DNA from: Flaviramulus multivorans
GTDB taxonomy: Bacteria > Bacteroidota > Bacteroidia > Flavobacteriales > Flavobacteriaceae
Assembly: GCF_021728415.1 (NCBI RefSeq)
Contig: NZ_JAKKDV010000007.1
Coordinates: 62,001 to 126,000, forward strand
Reading direction: 5' to 3'
Length of the DNA: 64,000 bases
The translations under genes and the position numbers were made by a program. This document shows positions 1 through 9,057 of the stretch, one piece after another (positions within the stretch are counted from its first letter, which is position 1; the number at the start of each line of letters is the position of its first letter). The notes under the pieces were generated by a model. It searched no databases. It was not told where the DNA came from and saw only the letters and a program-made list of their open reading frames with translations.

Positions 1-1
1 G

Positions 2-40
2 AATAGAATAGTTTACCCCAAAATAAAGGTTGTTATTTAA
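2..40 (+). CDS. 3' end of an upstream gene (partial)
   Basis: From the window edge, only this forward frame is open up to a TAA at 38-40; it would encode the last 12 residues of a protein, NRIVYPKIKVVI. The other two forward frames stop within the first 11 bases. Nothing in so short a tail identifies the product. It may simply be intergenic sequence. Confidence 0.3.
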   Translation, partial: NRIVYPKIKVVI

Positions 41-76
41 AAACTGTTGTTACTTTTGTTGAGTAAAGCTCAATAA

Positions 77-850
77 TTGACAAATATTAACGCTTCTGAA
101 TTAAAGGATTTCCTCGATAGTAAGGTCGAACAATACAACAATCCAAAGTTTATTGAAAGTGACCCCATTCAAATACCTCATCAGTTTTCGATAAAAGAAG
201 ACATAGAAATTGCTGGTTTTTTAACTGCAACTATCGCTTGGGGTAATCGCAAAAGTATTATTAATAATGCTAGCAAACTGATGTGTTTGCTTGACAATAC
301 TCCTTATGATTTTGTGGTGAATCATCAAGAAAGCGATTTGGAAAAACTACTCCCTTTTGTTCACAGAACTTTTAATGGCGATGATTGCATTCAGTTTGTC
401 AAGTGTCTAAAACATATCTATACGAATCATGGCGGACTTGAAAAACTATTCGCCAAAAACGCGGAAGAATATTCCCTTCAAAAATCCATATCAAAATTTA
501 AAGCCACTTTTTTCGAAATTGAGCATTTACGACGCACACAAAAACATGTAAGTGATCCCTTTAAAAATTCAGCCGCTAAACGTATAAACATGTTTTTACG
601 CTGGATGGTTAGAAATGATAAAACAGGCGTTGATTTCGGAATATGGAAAAGCCTCTCTCCCACTCAACTCTCTTGTCCTTTAGATGTGCATTCAGGAAAT
701 GTAGCCAGAAAATTAGGTTTGTTAAAACGAAAACAAAATGACGCTAAAGCTCTATTAGAGCTTGATCAAAGCTTAAGAAAATTCGATAAAAACGATCCCG
801 TAAAATATGATTTCGCTTTGTTTGGTTTAGGTGTTTTTGAAGGCTTTTAA
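77..850 (+). CDS. TIGR02757 / DUF2400 family protein
   Basis: The protein has 257 residues and matches a conserved bacterial family of unknown function common in Bacteroidota. The most family-like parts are an N-terminal stretch with 'IEIAGFLTATIAWGNRK' (about residues 40-60) and a C-terminal block with 'CPLDVHSGNVARKLGLL' and 'YDFALFGLGVFEGF' (about 200-257). It has no signal peptide or membrane segment, so it is probably cytoplasmic. The start is a TTG at 77; no ATG lies between the preceding in-frame stop and the conserved region. It is followed 46 bp later by the S10 peptidase gene. I know of no established biochemical role and do not assign one. Confidence 0.8.
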   Translation: MTNINASELKDFLDSKVEQYNNPKFIESDPIQIPHQFSIKEDIEIAGFLTATIAWGNRKSIINNASKLMCLLDNTPYDFVVNHQESDLEKLLPFVHRTFNGDDCIQFVKCLKHIYTNHGGLEKLFAKNAEEYSLQKSISKFKATFFEIEHLRRTQKHVSDPFKNSAAKRINMFLRWMVRNDKTGVDFGIWKSLSPTQLSCPLDVHSGNVARKLGLLKRKQNDAKALLELDQSLRKFDKNDPVKYDFALFGLGVFEGF

Positions 851-896
851 CAGTTTCTTTTCATATATTTATAAATTATAAACTAACATTATTAAA

Positions 897-2393
897 ATGA
901 AATATTATTTAGTTTTTCTTGTATCGTTATCTACTGTAATTGTGTTTTCACAAAAAAGAAAAATTCCTTTAGACACAACTGTTGTCACTAAACATAATAC
1001 CACTATTAAAGGGGTCAGTTTTTCATATACAGCAACCACTGGTACACAACCCGTTTGGAATACTAAAGATGAGCCAATAGCCACTTTATATTACACGTAT
1101 TATGAGCGAGACAATGTTAAAGATAGAGCTAACAGACCACTTATTATTTCCTTTAATGGTGGTCCAGGGTCAGCTTCTGTTTGGATGCACGTTGCATATA
1201 CCGGCCCTAAAATTTTAAACATTGATGATGAAGGTTACCCAGTGCAACCATATGGTGTTAAAAATAACCCAAACTCCATTTTGGATGTTGCCGATATTGT
1301 TTATGTAAATCCTGTAAATACTGCGTATTCAAGAATGGTTGAAGACAAAGATGGTAACCTGCCAAAGCGCGAAACCTTTTTTGGTATTAATGCCGATATC
1401 AAATACTTAGCAGAATGGATTAACACTTTTGTTTCAAGAAAAAATAGATGGGAATCCCCTAAATATATTATTGGTGAAAGTTACGGTGGCACTCGTGTTA
1501 TGGGTTTAGCTGAAGAGTTACAAAATAGTCAATGGATGTATTTAAATGGTGTCATTTTAGTATCTCCAGCCGATTATAAATTGTATAGTACGTCTCAACC
1601 CATATATTCTGCATTAAACTTACCTTATTATACCGCAGCCGCTTGGTATCAACAAGTTTTACCGGCTGAGTTACAGCAAAAAGATTTATTAGATATATTA
1701 CCAGAAGTTGAAGATTATACTATAAATAATGTCATGCCAGCCATTGCTAAAGGCGGATTTATATCTGACAGTGAAAGACAAAATGTAGCTGAAAAAATGG
1801 CTTATTATTCAGGATTGTCAAAAAAGTCTATTTTACAACATAACTTAGATATTCCTACCTCCTTTTTTTGGAAAGAATTATTACGTGATGAAACTGGACA
1901 TACTATTGGGCGTTTAGACTCTAGATATTTGGGCATCGATAAGACTGAAGCTGGTAACTCACCCGATTATAGCCCAGAATTAACCATGTGGAATCATGCC
2001 TTTACACCTGCAATAAACTATTATATTAGAGAACATTTAAACTTTAAAACAGATACAAAATATAATGTTTTTGGTGATGTGCATCCTTGGGATAGAAGAA
2101 ATGACAATACGCGTGAAGGTTTACGACAAGCTATGGCACAAAATCCGTATTTAAAAGTATTAATACAATCTGGATATTATGATGGTGCTACAACCTATTT
2201 TGCTGCAAAATATACGATGTGGCAAGTAGATCCGAGCGGTAAAATGAAGGATAGATTTACTTTTAAAGGCTATAGAAGTGGACATATGATGTATTTAAGA
2301 AAAGACGATTTAATCTCAGCTAATGATGATTTACGTGAGTTTATAAATAACTCATTATCAAAAGGGAAACCTGCGAAATATATTAAAGAATAA
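897..2393 (+). CDS. S10 family serine carboxypeptidase-like protein
   Basis: This is an exported serine peptidase of 498 residues with a signal peptide (about residues 1-18, cut after FSQ). The S10 hallmarks are present: the oxyanion-side motif NGGPGS at 87-92, the nucleophile S195 in GESYGG, and candidate catalytic D429 (SGYYDG) and H463 (SGHMMY). The family removes C-terminal residues from peptides; bacterial members usually act in the periplasm or outside the cell, and their substrates are poorly known. It stands alone, between the DUF2400 gene and a strong bidirectional terminator, and faces the minus-strand M61 peptidase. Two unrelated peptidases lying tail to tail suggests peptide scavenging, but that is inference. 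Confidence 0.92.
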   Translation: MKYYLVFLVSLSTVIVFSQKRKIPLDTTVVTKHNTTIKGVSFSYTATTGTQPVWNTKDEPIATLYYTYYERDNVKDRANRPLIISFNGGPGSASVWMHVAYTGPKILNIDDEGYPVQPYGVKNNPNSILDVADIVYVNPVNTAYSRMVEDKDGNLPKRETFFGINADIKYLAEWINTFVSRKNRWESPKYIIGESYGGTRVMGLAEELQNSQWMYLNGVILVSPADYKLYSTSQPIYSALNLPYYTAAAWYQQVLPAELQQKDLLDILPEVEDYTINNVMPAIAKGGFISDSERQNVAEKMAYYSGLSKKSILQHNLDIPTSFFWKELLRDETGHTIGRLDSRYLGIDKTEAGNSPDYSPELTMWNHAFTPAINYYIREHLNFKTDTKYNVFGDVHPWDRRNDNTREGLRQAMAQNPYLKVLIQSGYYDGATTYFAAKYTMWQVDPSGKMKDRFTFKGYRSGHMMYLRKDDLISANDDLREFINNSLSKGKPAKYIKE

Positions 2394-2416
2394 AAATAGT
2401 CTGGATTTAAATGAAA

Positions 2417-2434
2417 TTTCTGCCTTCGCAGGAA
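2417..2434. repeat. Short palindrome of the CTGCCTTCGCAGG type
   Basis: A 7-bp stem with one G-T pair (TTTCTGC / GCAGGAA) around a CTTC loop lies just after the S10 peptidase stop codon. From memory, palindromes of this kind recur between genes in other Bacteroidota genomes; I cannot check that here. It has no T tract and is separate from the terminator that follows. Confidence 0.35.
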
Positions 2435-2444
2435 TGATAAAAAG

Positions 2445-2482
2445 AAAAACGACTGACAAATAATAATTCGTCAGTCGTTTTT
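2445..2482. terminator. Bidirectional intrinsic terminator
   Basis: A perfect 13-bp inverted repeat (AAAAACGACTGAC / GTCAGTCGTTTTT) with a 12-nt loop gives a U tract on both strands. It sits between the convergent S10 (plus) and M61 (minus) peptidase genes and should end both transcripts. Confidence 0.9.
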
Positions 2483-2503
2483 ATATTTAAAAATTTAACT
2501 CGA

Positions 2504-4399
2504 TTAACCCTTCAACCAGGCTTTACGCAATGCTTTTTGTGCATCGGTAGCATCTGCTTTTTCCATAATAGCTTCACCAGTTGTATAAGTTGGTGTAACA
2601 GTTGTTTTTATAACTACTTCTTCACCATTTCTATCTAATTTAACTTCAATTTCTTGCCCTGGTTTCCAGCTAAACACTTTTTGCAATAATTGGTTAGCAT
2701 TTTGCAACGTTAAATCTTCACCGTTAATCGTTTTAATAACATCATTTGGCTGTGCCCCATTTTCTGCCCAAAAACTATTTTCCAATATTACATCTGTAAA
2801 GAAAATAGTTCCTTTTTGTGGGTCGCCACTCACTATGGGCGCACCATTCATCATAATATAGTTGGTTTCAGTTCTTCCTTCTCCAATTTCTAAACCAACT
2901 TTAGCAAAAAACTCATTATAATTTATAGGTAAATCTCCAACAACATGCGTATTTAAAAACTCACCAACTGAAGGATAAGTCATCGCGGTTATTTCATCAA
3001 TAAGCTTATCGTCCTCAAACGGTTTATTTTTACCGTATTTGTTTGATAACTCTTTCATTAAAGATAAAATACCTCTATTGCCGTTACTTTCTTCGCGCAT
3101 AATAATATCAATACACATTCCAATTAAAGCGCCCTTTAAGTATACATTATAGTATTGATCTTTATAAGGAGCTTTAAGAACATTCTCACTCATTACAGTA
3201 AAACTCATAGCATCATTCAAACGTCTTGAACTCTGAATTTTACCCATGATTTTATTAAGAAACTCCGTTTCATCAACTAAACCTTGATCGACTTGAAATA
3301 AATTTGCAAAATACTCAGTAACGCCTTCGTACATCCATAAATGCTTGGAGAATGTTGGATTGTTATAATCAAAATAATGTACATCTTCCGAATGCACACT
3401 TAAAGGTGTTACAATATGAAAAAATTCATGTGCTATCGTCTCTATTAAAGCTTCGTTTAATGCATCTTCTTCCATAGCTTCTGGAAAAACAGCTACTGTA
3501 GATGTGTGGTGCTCAAGAGCTCCGTAGCCTTTCGCAGATTGTTCCCCTCCATCAGATAGATAAAGAAAAATATGATAGCTAGGTGTACTATTAATGTCTC
3601 CCAAATATGTTTTCTGAGCTTGCATCATCTTATACATGGCCTCCTTTATTGAAGCAGCAGAATGTGTTTTGTTTTGAGAATATACACTTAAAACTACTTT
3701 TATATCACCCACTTGAAACTCTTCAACTTCTAAGTTTCCGTACATCATTGGGTTATCGGTAATGTCAAAATATCTTGGCGCAAAATAGGTGGTGGTGATA
3801 TTTTTACCATCATCACTCATTTTAGAACTCACACTTTTTAGTGCAGACGTACGAACAAAACTAGCATCAGCGGTAACATCAAGCTTGTATTGATTGTTCT
3901 TTAGAGAATCAAAATAACCAATAAAACCATGTAGGTTTAAAACATAATTTTCGGGTTCAATATTTGTTCCTGATGGCGAGAAAGGTGTGTCTTCACCTAT
4001 ACCTCCATTTTTTTCAATATCAAAAGTATCGTTTACTAAATAAGTAATTTTATCCAATTGTTTTGCATTGGAAATTGTCCATGTATTAGTATCAACTTTG
4101 TTTAAAGCCATTTCATTGCCTTGATAATCAAAAGCTTTGAAATCGTCTACATATTTACCAAAATCACTTACAGCATAGGTTCCTTGAACTACTTTAGGTA
4201 ATCGGTAAGTTACTGTTTCAACAGTAAAACGTCCAGGGTTTATAGTAACTGGCGCCTTATCATTTGCGACATTTGCTAAGTTTATTGAAGTCTCAATCGG
4301 TACATTTATGGCTAAATCGTTACTCGTGTTTTTAGTTGAAGTACAACTTACCAACAAAATACTAACCATTAATAATGAAGAAAAAAATCTTGTTTTCAT
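2504..4399 (-). CDS. M61 family metallopeptidase lipoprotein with PDZ domain
   Basis: A 631-residue exported zinc peptidase. The N-terminus is a lipoprotein signal with lipobox ending at C19, so it is probably anchored in the envelope. The zinc site HEFFH is at 324-328, and the following 'MYEGVTEYF' supplies the probable third ligand E358. A PDZ domain occupies roughly residues 500-605 ('GAQPNDVIKTINGEDL'). This is the usual M61 (glycyl aminopeptidase-like) order: beta-rich N-domain, catalytic domain, PDZ. The family cleaves N-terminal residues, some members preferring glycine; the substrate here is unknown. It is transcribed away from the glycosyltransferase at 4500 and ends at the shared terminator at 2445-2482. 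Confidence 0.93.
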   Translation of the reverse strand: MKTRFFSSLLMVSILLVSCTSTKNTSNDLAINVPIETSINLANVANDKAPVTINPGRFTVETVTYRLPKVVQGTYAVSDFGKYVDDFKAFDYQGNEMALNKVDTNTWTISNAKQLDKITYLVNDTFDIEKNGGIGEDTPFSPSGTNIEPENYVLNLHGFIGYFDSLKNNQYKLDVTADASFVRTSALKSVSSKMSDDGKNITTTYFAPRYFDITDNPMMYGNLEVEEFQVGDIKVVLSVYSQNKTHSAASIKEAMYKMMQAQKTYLGDINSTPSYHIFLYLSDGGEQSAKGYGALEHHTSTVAVFPEAMEEDALNEALIETIAHEFFHIVTPLSVHSEDVHYFDYNNPTFSKHLWMYEGVTEYFANLFQVDQGLVDETEFLNKIMGKIQSSRRLNDAMSFTVMSENVLKAPYKDQYYNVYLKGALIGMCIDIIMREESNGNRGILSLMKELSNKYGKNKPFEDDKLIDEITAMTYPSVGEFLNTHVVGDLPINYNEFFAKVGLEIGEGRTETNYIMMNGAPIVSGDPQKGTIFFTDVILENSFWAENGAQPNDVIKTINGEDLTLQNANQLLQKVFSWKPGQEIEVKLDRNGEEVVIKTTVTPTYTTGEAIMEKADATDAQKALRKAWLKG

Positions 4400-4499
4400 G
4401 TATATATTTTAAGTTTTTTAAGTGACGTGCAAATTACTATTATGTTACGTCCTAACTTCTTAATATTATGTTAAAAGAGTAAATATGTATATTCGCTTT

Positions 4500-5507
4500 A
4501 TGCAAAAAAAACTAGTTAGCATACTTATACCTTTTAAGAATACTGAAGCCTTTATAAGCGACTGTATGACCTCTATATTACAACAGACCTATAAAAATTG
4601 GGAGGTGATTATTGTAGACGATAATTCAATTGATAATAGTTATAATATAGTTAATGGTTTTGCGGAAAAAGATGCTAGAATAAGGCTTTTAAAAAATTCA
4701 GGAAACGGTATTATTGATGCCCTTCAGTTGGCTTTTAAACACAGTAAAGGTGAGTTTATAACCCGAATGGATAGCGACGATATAATGCGCCCAAACAAAT
4801 TGGAAGTTTTAGTGAATAAATTATTAAGCCATGGCAAAGAACATCTTGCTACAGGCCTTGTTAAATATTTTTCTAAAGATGGTGTTAATGACGGGTATAA
4901 AAAATATGAAGCTTGGTTAAACAAGCTAACAAAATCAGGAAACAACTACGCTGAAATCTATAAAGAATGTGTAATTCCATCGCCATGTTGGATGGTACAT
5001 CGAGATGATCTTATTGCTTGTGATGGTTTTAACCCACATCGCTATCCTGAAGATTATGACTTAACTTTTAGGTTTTATAAGCATCAACTTAAATGTATCC
5101 CGTGTAGCGACATTTTACACGATTGGCGTGATTATAGCTATCGTACTTCACGTACAGATGAGCATTATGCTTTAAACCATTTTTTAGATATTAAGTTACA
5201 CTATTTTTTAGAGTTAGATTATATCCCAGAAAAAACATTAGTAGTTTGGGGAGCAGGTAAAAAAGGCAAAAAAGTGGCTAGTACATTTATAGAAAAAAAC
5301 ATACCTTTTGAATGGATTTGTGACAACCCAAAAAAAATTGGTAAAGAAATTTATGGCGTTGTTTTAAAACCATTTAATTTTTTGGAACGAATAAGCAATA
5401 CCCAAAGTATTATTACCGTTGCTAATGAAAATTCACAAAAGGAAATATTAACCTACATGGAAAAACTAAATATGAAATCATTTGAAGATTATATCTTCTT
5501 TTGTTAA
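4500..5507 (+). CDS. Family 2 glycosyltransferase with extra C-terminal Rossmann-like domain
   Basis: The first about 240 residues are a GT-A glycosyltransferase: 'VSILIPFKNTEAFI' at the N-terminus, 'VDDNSIDNS' for the nucleotide, and a DSD metal site in 'TRMDSDDIMRP'. The last about 100 residues are different: 'LVVWGAGKKGKKVA' followed by 'WICDNPKKIG' looks like a small nucleotide-binding Rossmann-like domain. The sugar donor and acceptor cannot be told. I chose the ATG at 4500; an in-frame ATG at 4485 overlaps a TATATTCG sequence that resembles a promoter element. A promoter for the next gene overlaps its stop codon. Confidence 0.85.
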   Translation: MQKKLVSILIPFKNTEAFISDCMTSILQQTYKNWEVIIVDDNSIDNSYNIVNGFAEKDARIRLLKNSGNGIIDALQLAFKHSKGEFITRMDSDDIMRPNKLEVLVNKLLSHGKEHLATGLVKYFSKDGVNDGYKKYEAWLNKLTKSGNNYAEIYKECVIPSPCWMVHRDDLIACDGFNPHRYPEDYDLTFRFYKHQLKCIPCSDILHDWRDYSYRTSRTDEHYALNHFLDIKLHYFLELDYIPEKTLVVWGAGKKGKKVASTFIEKNIPFEWICDNPKKIGKEIYGVVLKPFNFLERISNTQSIITVANENSQKEILTYMEKLNMKSFEDYIFFC

Positions 5508-5529
5508 TTGAAAAAAATATGTAGCTTTG
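5501..5529 (+). promoter_or_regulatory. Promoter for the vWA-protein/dihydroorotase-like unit
   Basis: TTG at 5501-5503 is followed after 18 bp by TAGCTTTG at 5522-5529, fitting the Bacteroidota primary-sigma pattern (TTG, about 19 bp, TAnnTTTG). Transcription would begin near 5536, ten bases before the ATG at 5546. It overlaps the end of the glycosyltransferase gene. Confidence 0.65.
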
Positions 5530-5545
5530 ACAAATCTAAACAAGC

Positions 5546-7471
5546 ATGCAGTTTAAACACCCCGAAATTCTTTACGCTTTATTTTTACTGCTTATTCCTA
5601 TTATTGTTCATTTATTTCAATTACGTAAATTTCAAAAAGTAGCCTTTACCAATGTGGCTTTTTTAAAAGAAGCAACCTTGCAAACACGCAAAAGTTCGCA
5701 AATTAAAAAATGGCTTATTCTGTGTACTAGACTTTTACTTTTAGCTGCACTCGTACTAGCTTTTGCTCAACCTTTTACTTCAAAAACGGATGCTTTTAAA
5801 ACCGAAAAGGAAACGGTTATTTATTTAGATAATTCTTTTAGTATGCAAGCTAAAGGTGATAAAGGTCAACTTTTAAAACGTGCTATCCAAGATATAATTA
5901 GCAATGTTTCTGAAAACGAAAATCTCACATTACTTACAAATGATAATGTTTATAAAAACACTAATATAAAAGCGATTAAGAATGATTTATTGCAACTGGA
6001 TTATTCATCAAATCCATTAAATCTTGAAGCTGCGCTTTTAAAAAGCAAAGCCGCTTTTAGTGATAAAAAGGGCGTACTAAAAAATCTAGTTTTTATCAGT
6101 GATTTTCAAAATGGTCAATCTAATTTTCAACCTACACCAGATTCTCTTTTAAATTTAAACATAGTAAAATTACAACCCGTAAATAAAAACAATATTGCTA
6201 TTGATAGTGTTTTTATCTCTGAAGTTACTGCCACTACTATAGAGTTAAAAGTATTATTAAAAAATAGTGGTGTTACAATTGATAACCTACCTATATCTTT
6301 ATTTAATGATGATAAGCTTATAGCTAAAACTTCCGTTGCCATTGAAAAAGATGCCGAAACTACTTTTTCGCTTCCTGCAAACCAAGTTATAAACGGTGTG
6401 ATTACTATTGACGATTCCAATTTACAATTTGATAATACATTATACTTTAACATAAACAATGCCTCAAAAATTAATGTTTTAGTTATAAATGCTAATGATG
6501 ATACTTTTTTAAAACGGATTTACACTAATGATGAATTTAATTATACATCATCATCCGAAAATCAGTTGAATTATAATGATATTGATAAACAAAACCTGAT
6601 TGTTTTAAATGAATTAAATGATATTCCTGTGGCATTAAGCACAATTTTAAAACAGTTTACCAATCAAGGTGGGCATGTGGTTATTATTCCTTCAAATGAT
6701 ATAGATTCAAGTTCTTACAACCAATTTTTAGTCAATTATAGAACGAGTTTGAGCAATTTAGTGACCTCTGAAAAAAGAATAACAAAAATTAGCTATTCAC
6801 ATCCTCTATACAGTAATGGTGTTTTTGAAAAACAGGTAAGTAATTTTCAATACCCAAAAGTAAATAGCTTTTATAATGTGACTTCAAATAATATGTCGGA
6901 TGTATTGCAGTTTGAAGATGGTAAATTCTTCCTAGGAGCCCAACAAAACCTCTATGTGTTTACATCAGCATTAAATGAAGACAATTCAAGTTTTAAAAAC
7001 TCACCTTTAATTGTACCAACGCTCTATAATATCGCAAAACAGAGTTTTAAAATTCCTGAATTATATTATAGTATTGGTAAAGAAAACACTTTTGATGTAG
7101 ACACACAATTACAACAAGATGCCGTATTGTCGCTTGTAAAAGATGATATAAACATTATACCAAAACAACAATACTTTAATAACAAGGTGGTTATTGAAAC
7201 CTCGGAAAACCCAACAATTGCTGGCACTTATTCCATAAAAAATAAAAATGAAACTATTAAAAATGTAAGTTACAACTATAATAGAAGTGAAAGTGATTTG
7301 GTTTATTCTGAAGTTTCAAGTTCTAATAATGTTACCGTGAGTAATTCTATTAACGAAATTTTCGACACAATAAAAAGTGATACTAAAGTTAACGCCTTAT
7401 GGAAATGGTTTGTTATTTTTGCGCTAGCGTTAATGCTTGTTGAAATGCTCATATTAAAATTCTTTAAATGA
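5546..7471 (+). CDS. BatA-type membrane protein with vWA domain
   Basis: The 641-residue protein begins with the BatA-type double-transmembrane N-terminus ('FKHPEILYALFLLLIPIIVHLF', helices at about 5-24 and 55-74). A von Willebrand A domain follows, whose metal-site motif DNSFS is at 95-99. A long beta-rich periplasmic part comes next, then a C-terminal helix at about 617-637. The Bat proteins of Bacteroidota have been linked to aerotolerance, but this stand-alone form is of unknown function. It heads a tight unit: its stop overlaps the ATG of the dihydroorotase-like gene by four bases (ATGA). Confidence 0.87.
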   Translation: MQFKHPEILYALFLLLIPIIVHLFQLRKFQKVAFTNVAFLKEATLQTRKSSQIKKWLILCTRLLLLAALVLAFAQPFTSKTDAFKTEKETVIYLDNSFSMQAKGDKGQLLKRAIQDIISNVSENENLTLLTNDNVYKNTNIKAIKNDLLQLDYSSNPLNLEAALLKSKAAFSDKKGVLKNLVFISDFQNGQSNFQPTPDSLLNLNIVKLQPVNKNNIAIDSVFISEVTATTIELKVLLKNSGVTIDNLPISLFNDDKLIAKTSVAIEKDAETTFSLPANQVINGVITIDDSNLQFDNTLYFNINNASKINVLVINANDDTFLKRIYTNDEFNYTSSSENQLNYNDIDKQNLIVLNELNDIPVALSTILKQFTNQGGHVVIIPSNDIDSSSYNQFLVNYRTSLSNLVTSEKRITKISYSHPLYSNGVFEKQVSNFQYPKVNSFYNVTSNNMSDVLQFEDGKFFLGAQQNLYVFTSALNEDNSSFKNSPLIVPTLYNIAKQSFKIPELYYSIGKENTFDVDTQLQQDAVLSLVKDDINIIPKQQYFNNKVVIETSENPTIAGTYSIKNKNETIKNVSYNYNRSESDLVYSEVSSSNNVTVSNSINEIFDTIKSDTKVNALWKWFVIFALALMLVEMLILKFFK

Positions 7472-8724
7472 ACATACTTATAAAATCTGCTACCATTATA
7501 GACTCAAAGAGCGAGTTTCATAATACCACTCAAGATGTATTAATTGAAAATGGTGTGATTACAAAAATTGCTAAGCGTGTTACTAATCCTAAAAATTATC
7601 AGGAAATTAAGCTAGAAAATTTGCATATTTCTCAAGGTTGGTTTGATAGTAGCGTAAGTTTTGGTGAGCCTGGTTTTGAAGAACGCGATACCATTTTAAA
7701 CGGTCTTAAAACTGCAGCAGCATCAGGTTTTACAGCAGTTGCTTTAAACCCAAACACAAATCCAGTAATAGATTCTAATGCTGATATTACGTTTATAAAC
7801 TCCAAAGCGCATAGAAATGTGGTTACGTTATTACCTATTGGGGCCTTAACGGCATCCAGTAAAGGTATCGATTTAGCAGAACTGTACGATATGAATACCG
7901 CGGGAGCAGTTGCGTTTTACGATTATAAAAAGCCTATTTCTAACCCTAACTTGATGAAAATTGCTTTGCAGTATGCGAGTAATTTTGACGGGTTGGTATG
8001 TTCATTTCCCCAAGAGCATAAAATTTCTGGAAATGGTGTTATGAACGAAAACATAACAAGTACAACTTTAGGTTTAAAAGGAATTCCTGCTTTAGCAGAA
8101 GAATTACAAGTAGCCCGCGATTTGTTTTTACTGGAATATACAGGTGGAAAACTACATATCCCAACTATCTCAACAGCTACTTCGGTAGCCCTTATTAGAG
8201 AAGCAAAAAAGAAAAAATTGGATGTTACTTGTAGTGTAGCTATTCATAATTTATACTTTACAGATGAAGCGTTAAACGACTTTAACACACACTTTAAAGT
8301 ATTACCTCCGTTGCGAACTCAAACGGACGTTGATGCCTTAATTGAAGGCGTAAAAGATGGAACCATTGATATGGTTACTACCGACCATAACCCTATTGAT
8401 GTAGAACAAAAGAAAGTAGAGTTCGATTATGCAGAATATGGTTCTATTGGTTTAGAAAGTGCTTTTGGAGCGCTTCAAAACATATTTACTTTAAAGAAAA
8501 CCATCGAAATATTAACAAAAGGAAAATCTAGATTTGGGGTTACAGCTACTTCAATTAATGTTGGCGAAAAATCGAATATTACCCTGTTTAATCCTGATAC
8601 CAAGTATACCTTTTCGAAGCAAGATATTGTTTCAAAATCTAATAATACCATTTTCGAGAATGAAACTCTTAAAGGAAAAGTTTATGGTATTATATCTAAT
8701 AATAAAGTGCATTTAAATTCATAA
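7468..8724 (+). CDS. Dihydroorotase-like protein lacking metal ligands
   Basis: The 418-residue protein has the full class I dihydroorotase fold signature: 'GFTAVALNPNTNP', 'GNGVMNE', 'PPLRTQTDVDALIEGVKDGTIDMVTTDH'. The metal site has gone. The DxHxH histidines are S62 and S64, the HCED histidine aligns with F180, the CHVST histidine with T233, and only D306 of the TDH motif remains. It is therefore very unlikely to hydrolyse dihydroorotate. Known precedents are the inactive pseudo-dihydroorotases (PyrC') that hold aspartate transcarbamoylase complexes together in some proteobacteria. A structural role of that kind is possible but inferred. The gene is translationally coupled to the vWA protein and followed 3 bp later by a small membrane protein. 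Confidence 0.88.
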   Translation: MNILIKSATIIDSKSEFHNTTQDVLIENGVITKIAKRVTNPKNYQEIKLENLHISQGWFDSSVSFGEPGFEERDTILNGLKTAAASGFTAVALNPNTNPVIDSNADITFINSKAHRNVVTLLPIGALTASSKGIDLAELYDMNTAGAVAFYDYKKPISNPNLMKIALQYASNFDGLVCSFPQEHKISGNGVMNENITSTTLGLKGIPALAEELQVARDLFLLEYTGGKLHIPTISTATSVALIREAKKKKLDVTCSVAIHNLYFTDEALNDFNTHFKVLPPLRTQTDVDALIEGVKDGTIDMVTTDHNPIDVEQKKVEFDYAEYGSIGLESAFGALQNIFTLKKTIEILTKGKSRFGVTATSINVGEKSNITLFNPDTKYTFSKQDIVSKSNNTIFENETLKGKVYGIISNNKVHLNS

Positions 8725-8727
8725 TTA

Positions 8728-9057
8728 ATGACTCAACACGATATTCAAGAAGGAAAAACACTTGCTATTGTAGCCTATTTTACTTTTGTTGGACTTATTG
8801 TAGCCATTATACAAAATCTTAATAAAAAGAATCCCTTTACTGCGTTTCACTGCAGGCAAATGCTAGGACTTATACTATTGCTTATTTTCTCTAATGTTAC
8901 TGAAAAATATGTAAATAGTTGGCTAGGAACTTTTCTTTGGTTTGGAACCTTTGGTTTTTGGATATTTGGTTTAGTAAATGCTTTAAAAGGAGAAACAAAA
9001 TTAGTGCCTTTCTTCGGGAAATTATTTCAAGATTGGTTTACAAACATTGGTAAATAA
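8728..9057 (+). CDS. Small Tic20/DUF4870-like membrane protein
   Basis: A 109-residue protein with three probable membrane helices (about residues 11-31, 45-58 and 67-87). Its short cytoplasmic N-terminus and 'NKKNPFTAFHCRQMLGL' loop are typical of the DUF4870 / Tic20-like family of small bacterial membrane proteins. The role is not known. It lies 3 bp after the dihydroorotase-like gene, and its stop codon directly abuts the ATG of the following hydrolase gene, so it is surely co-transcribed. Confidence 0.75.
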   Translation: MTQHDIQEGKTLAIVAYFTFVGLIVAIIQNLNKKNPFTAFHCRQMLGLILLLIFSNVTEKYVNSWLGTFLWFGTFGFWIFGLVNALKGETKLVPFFGKLFQDWFTNIGK

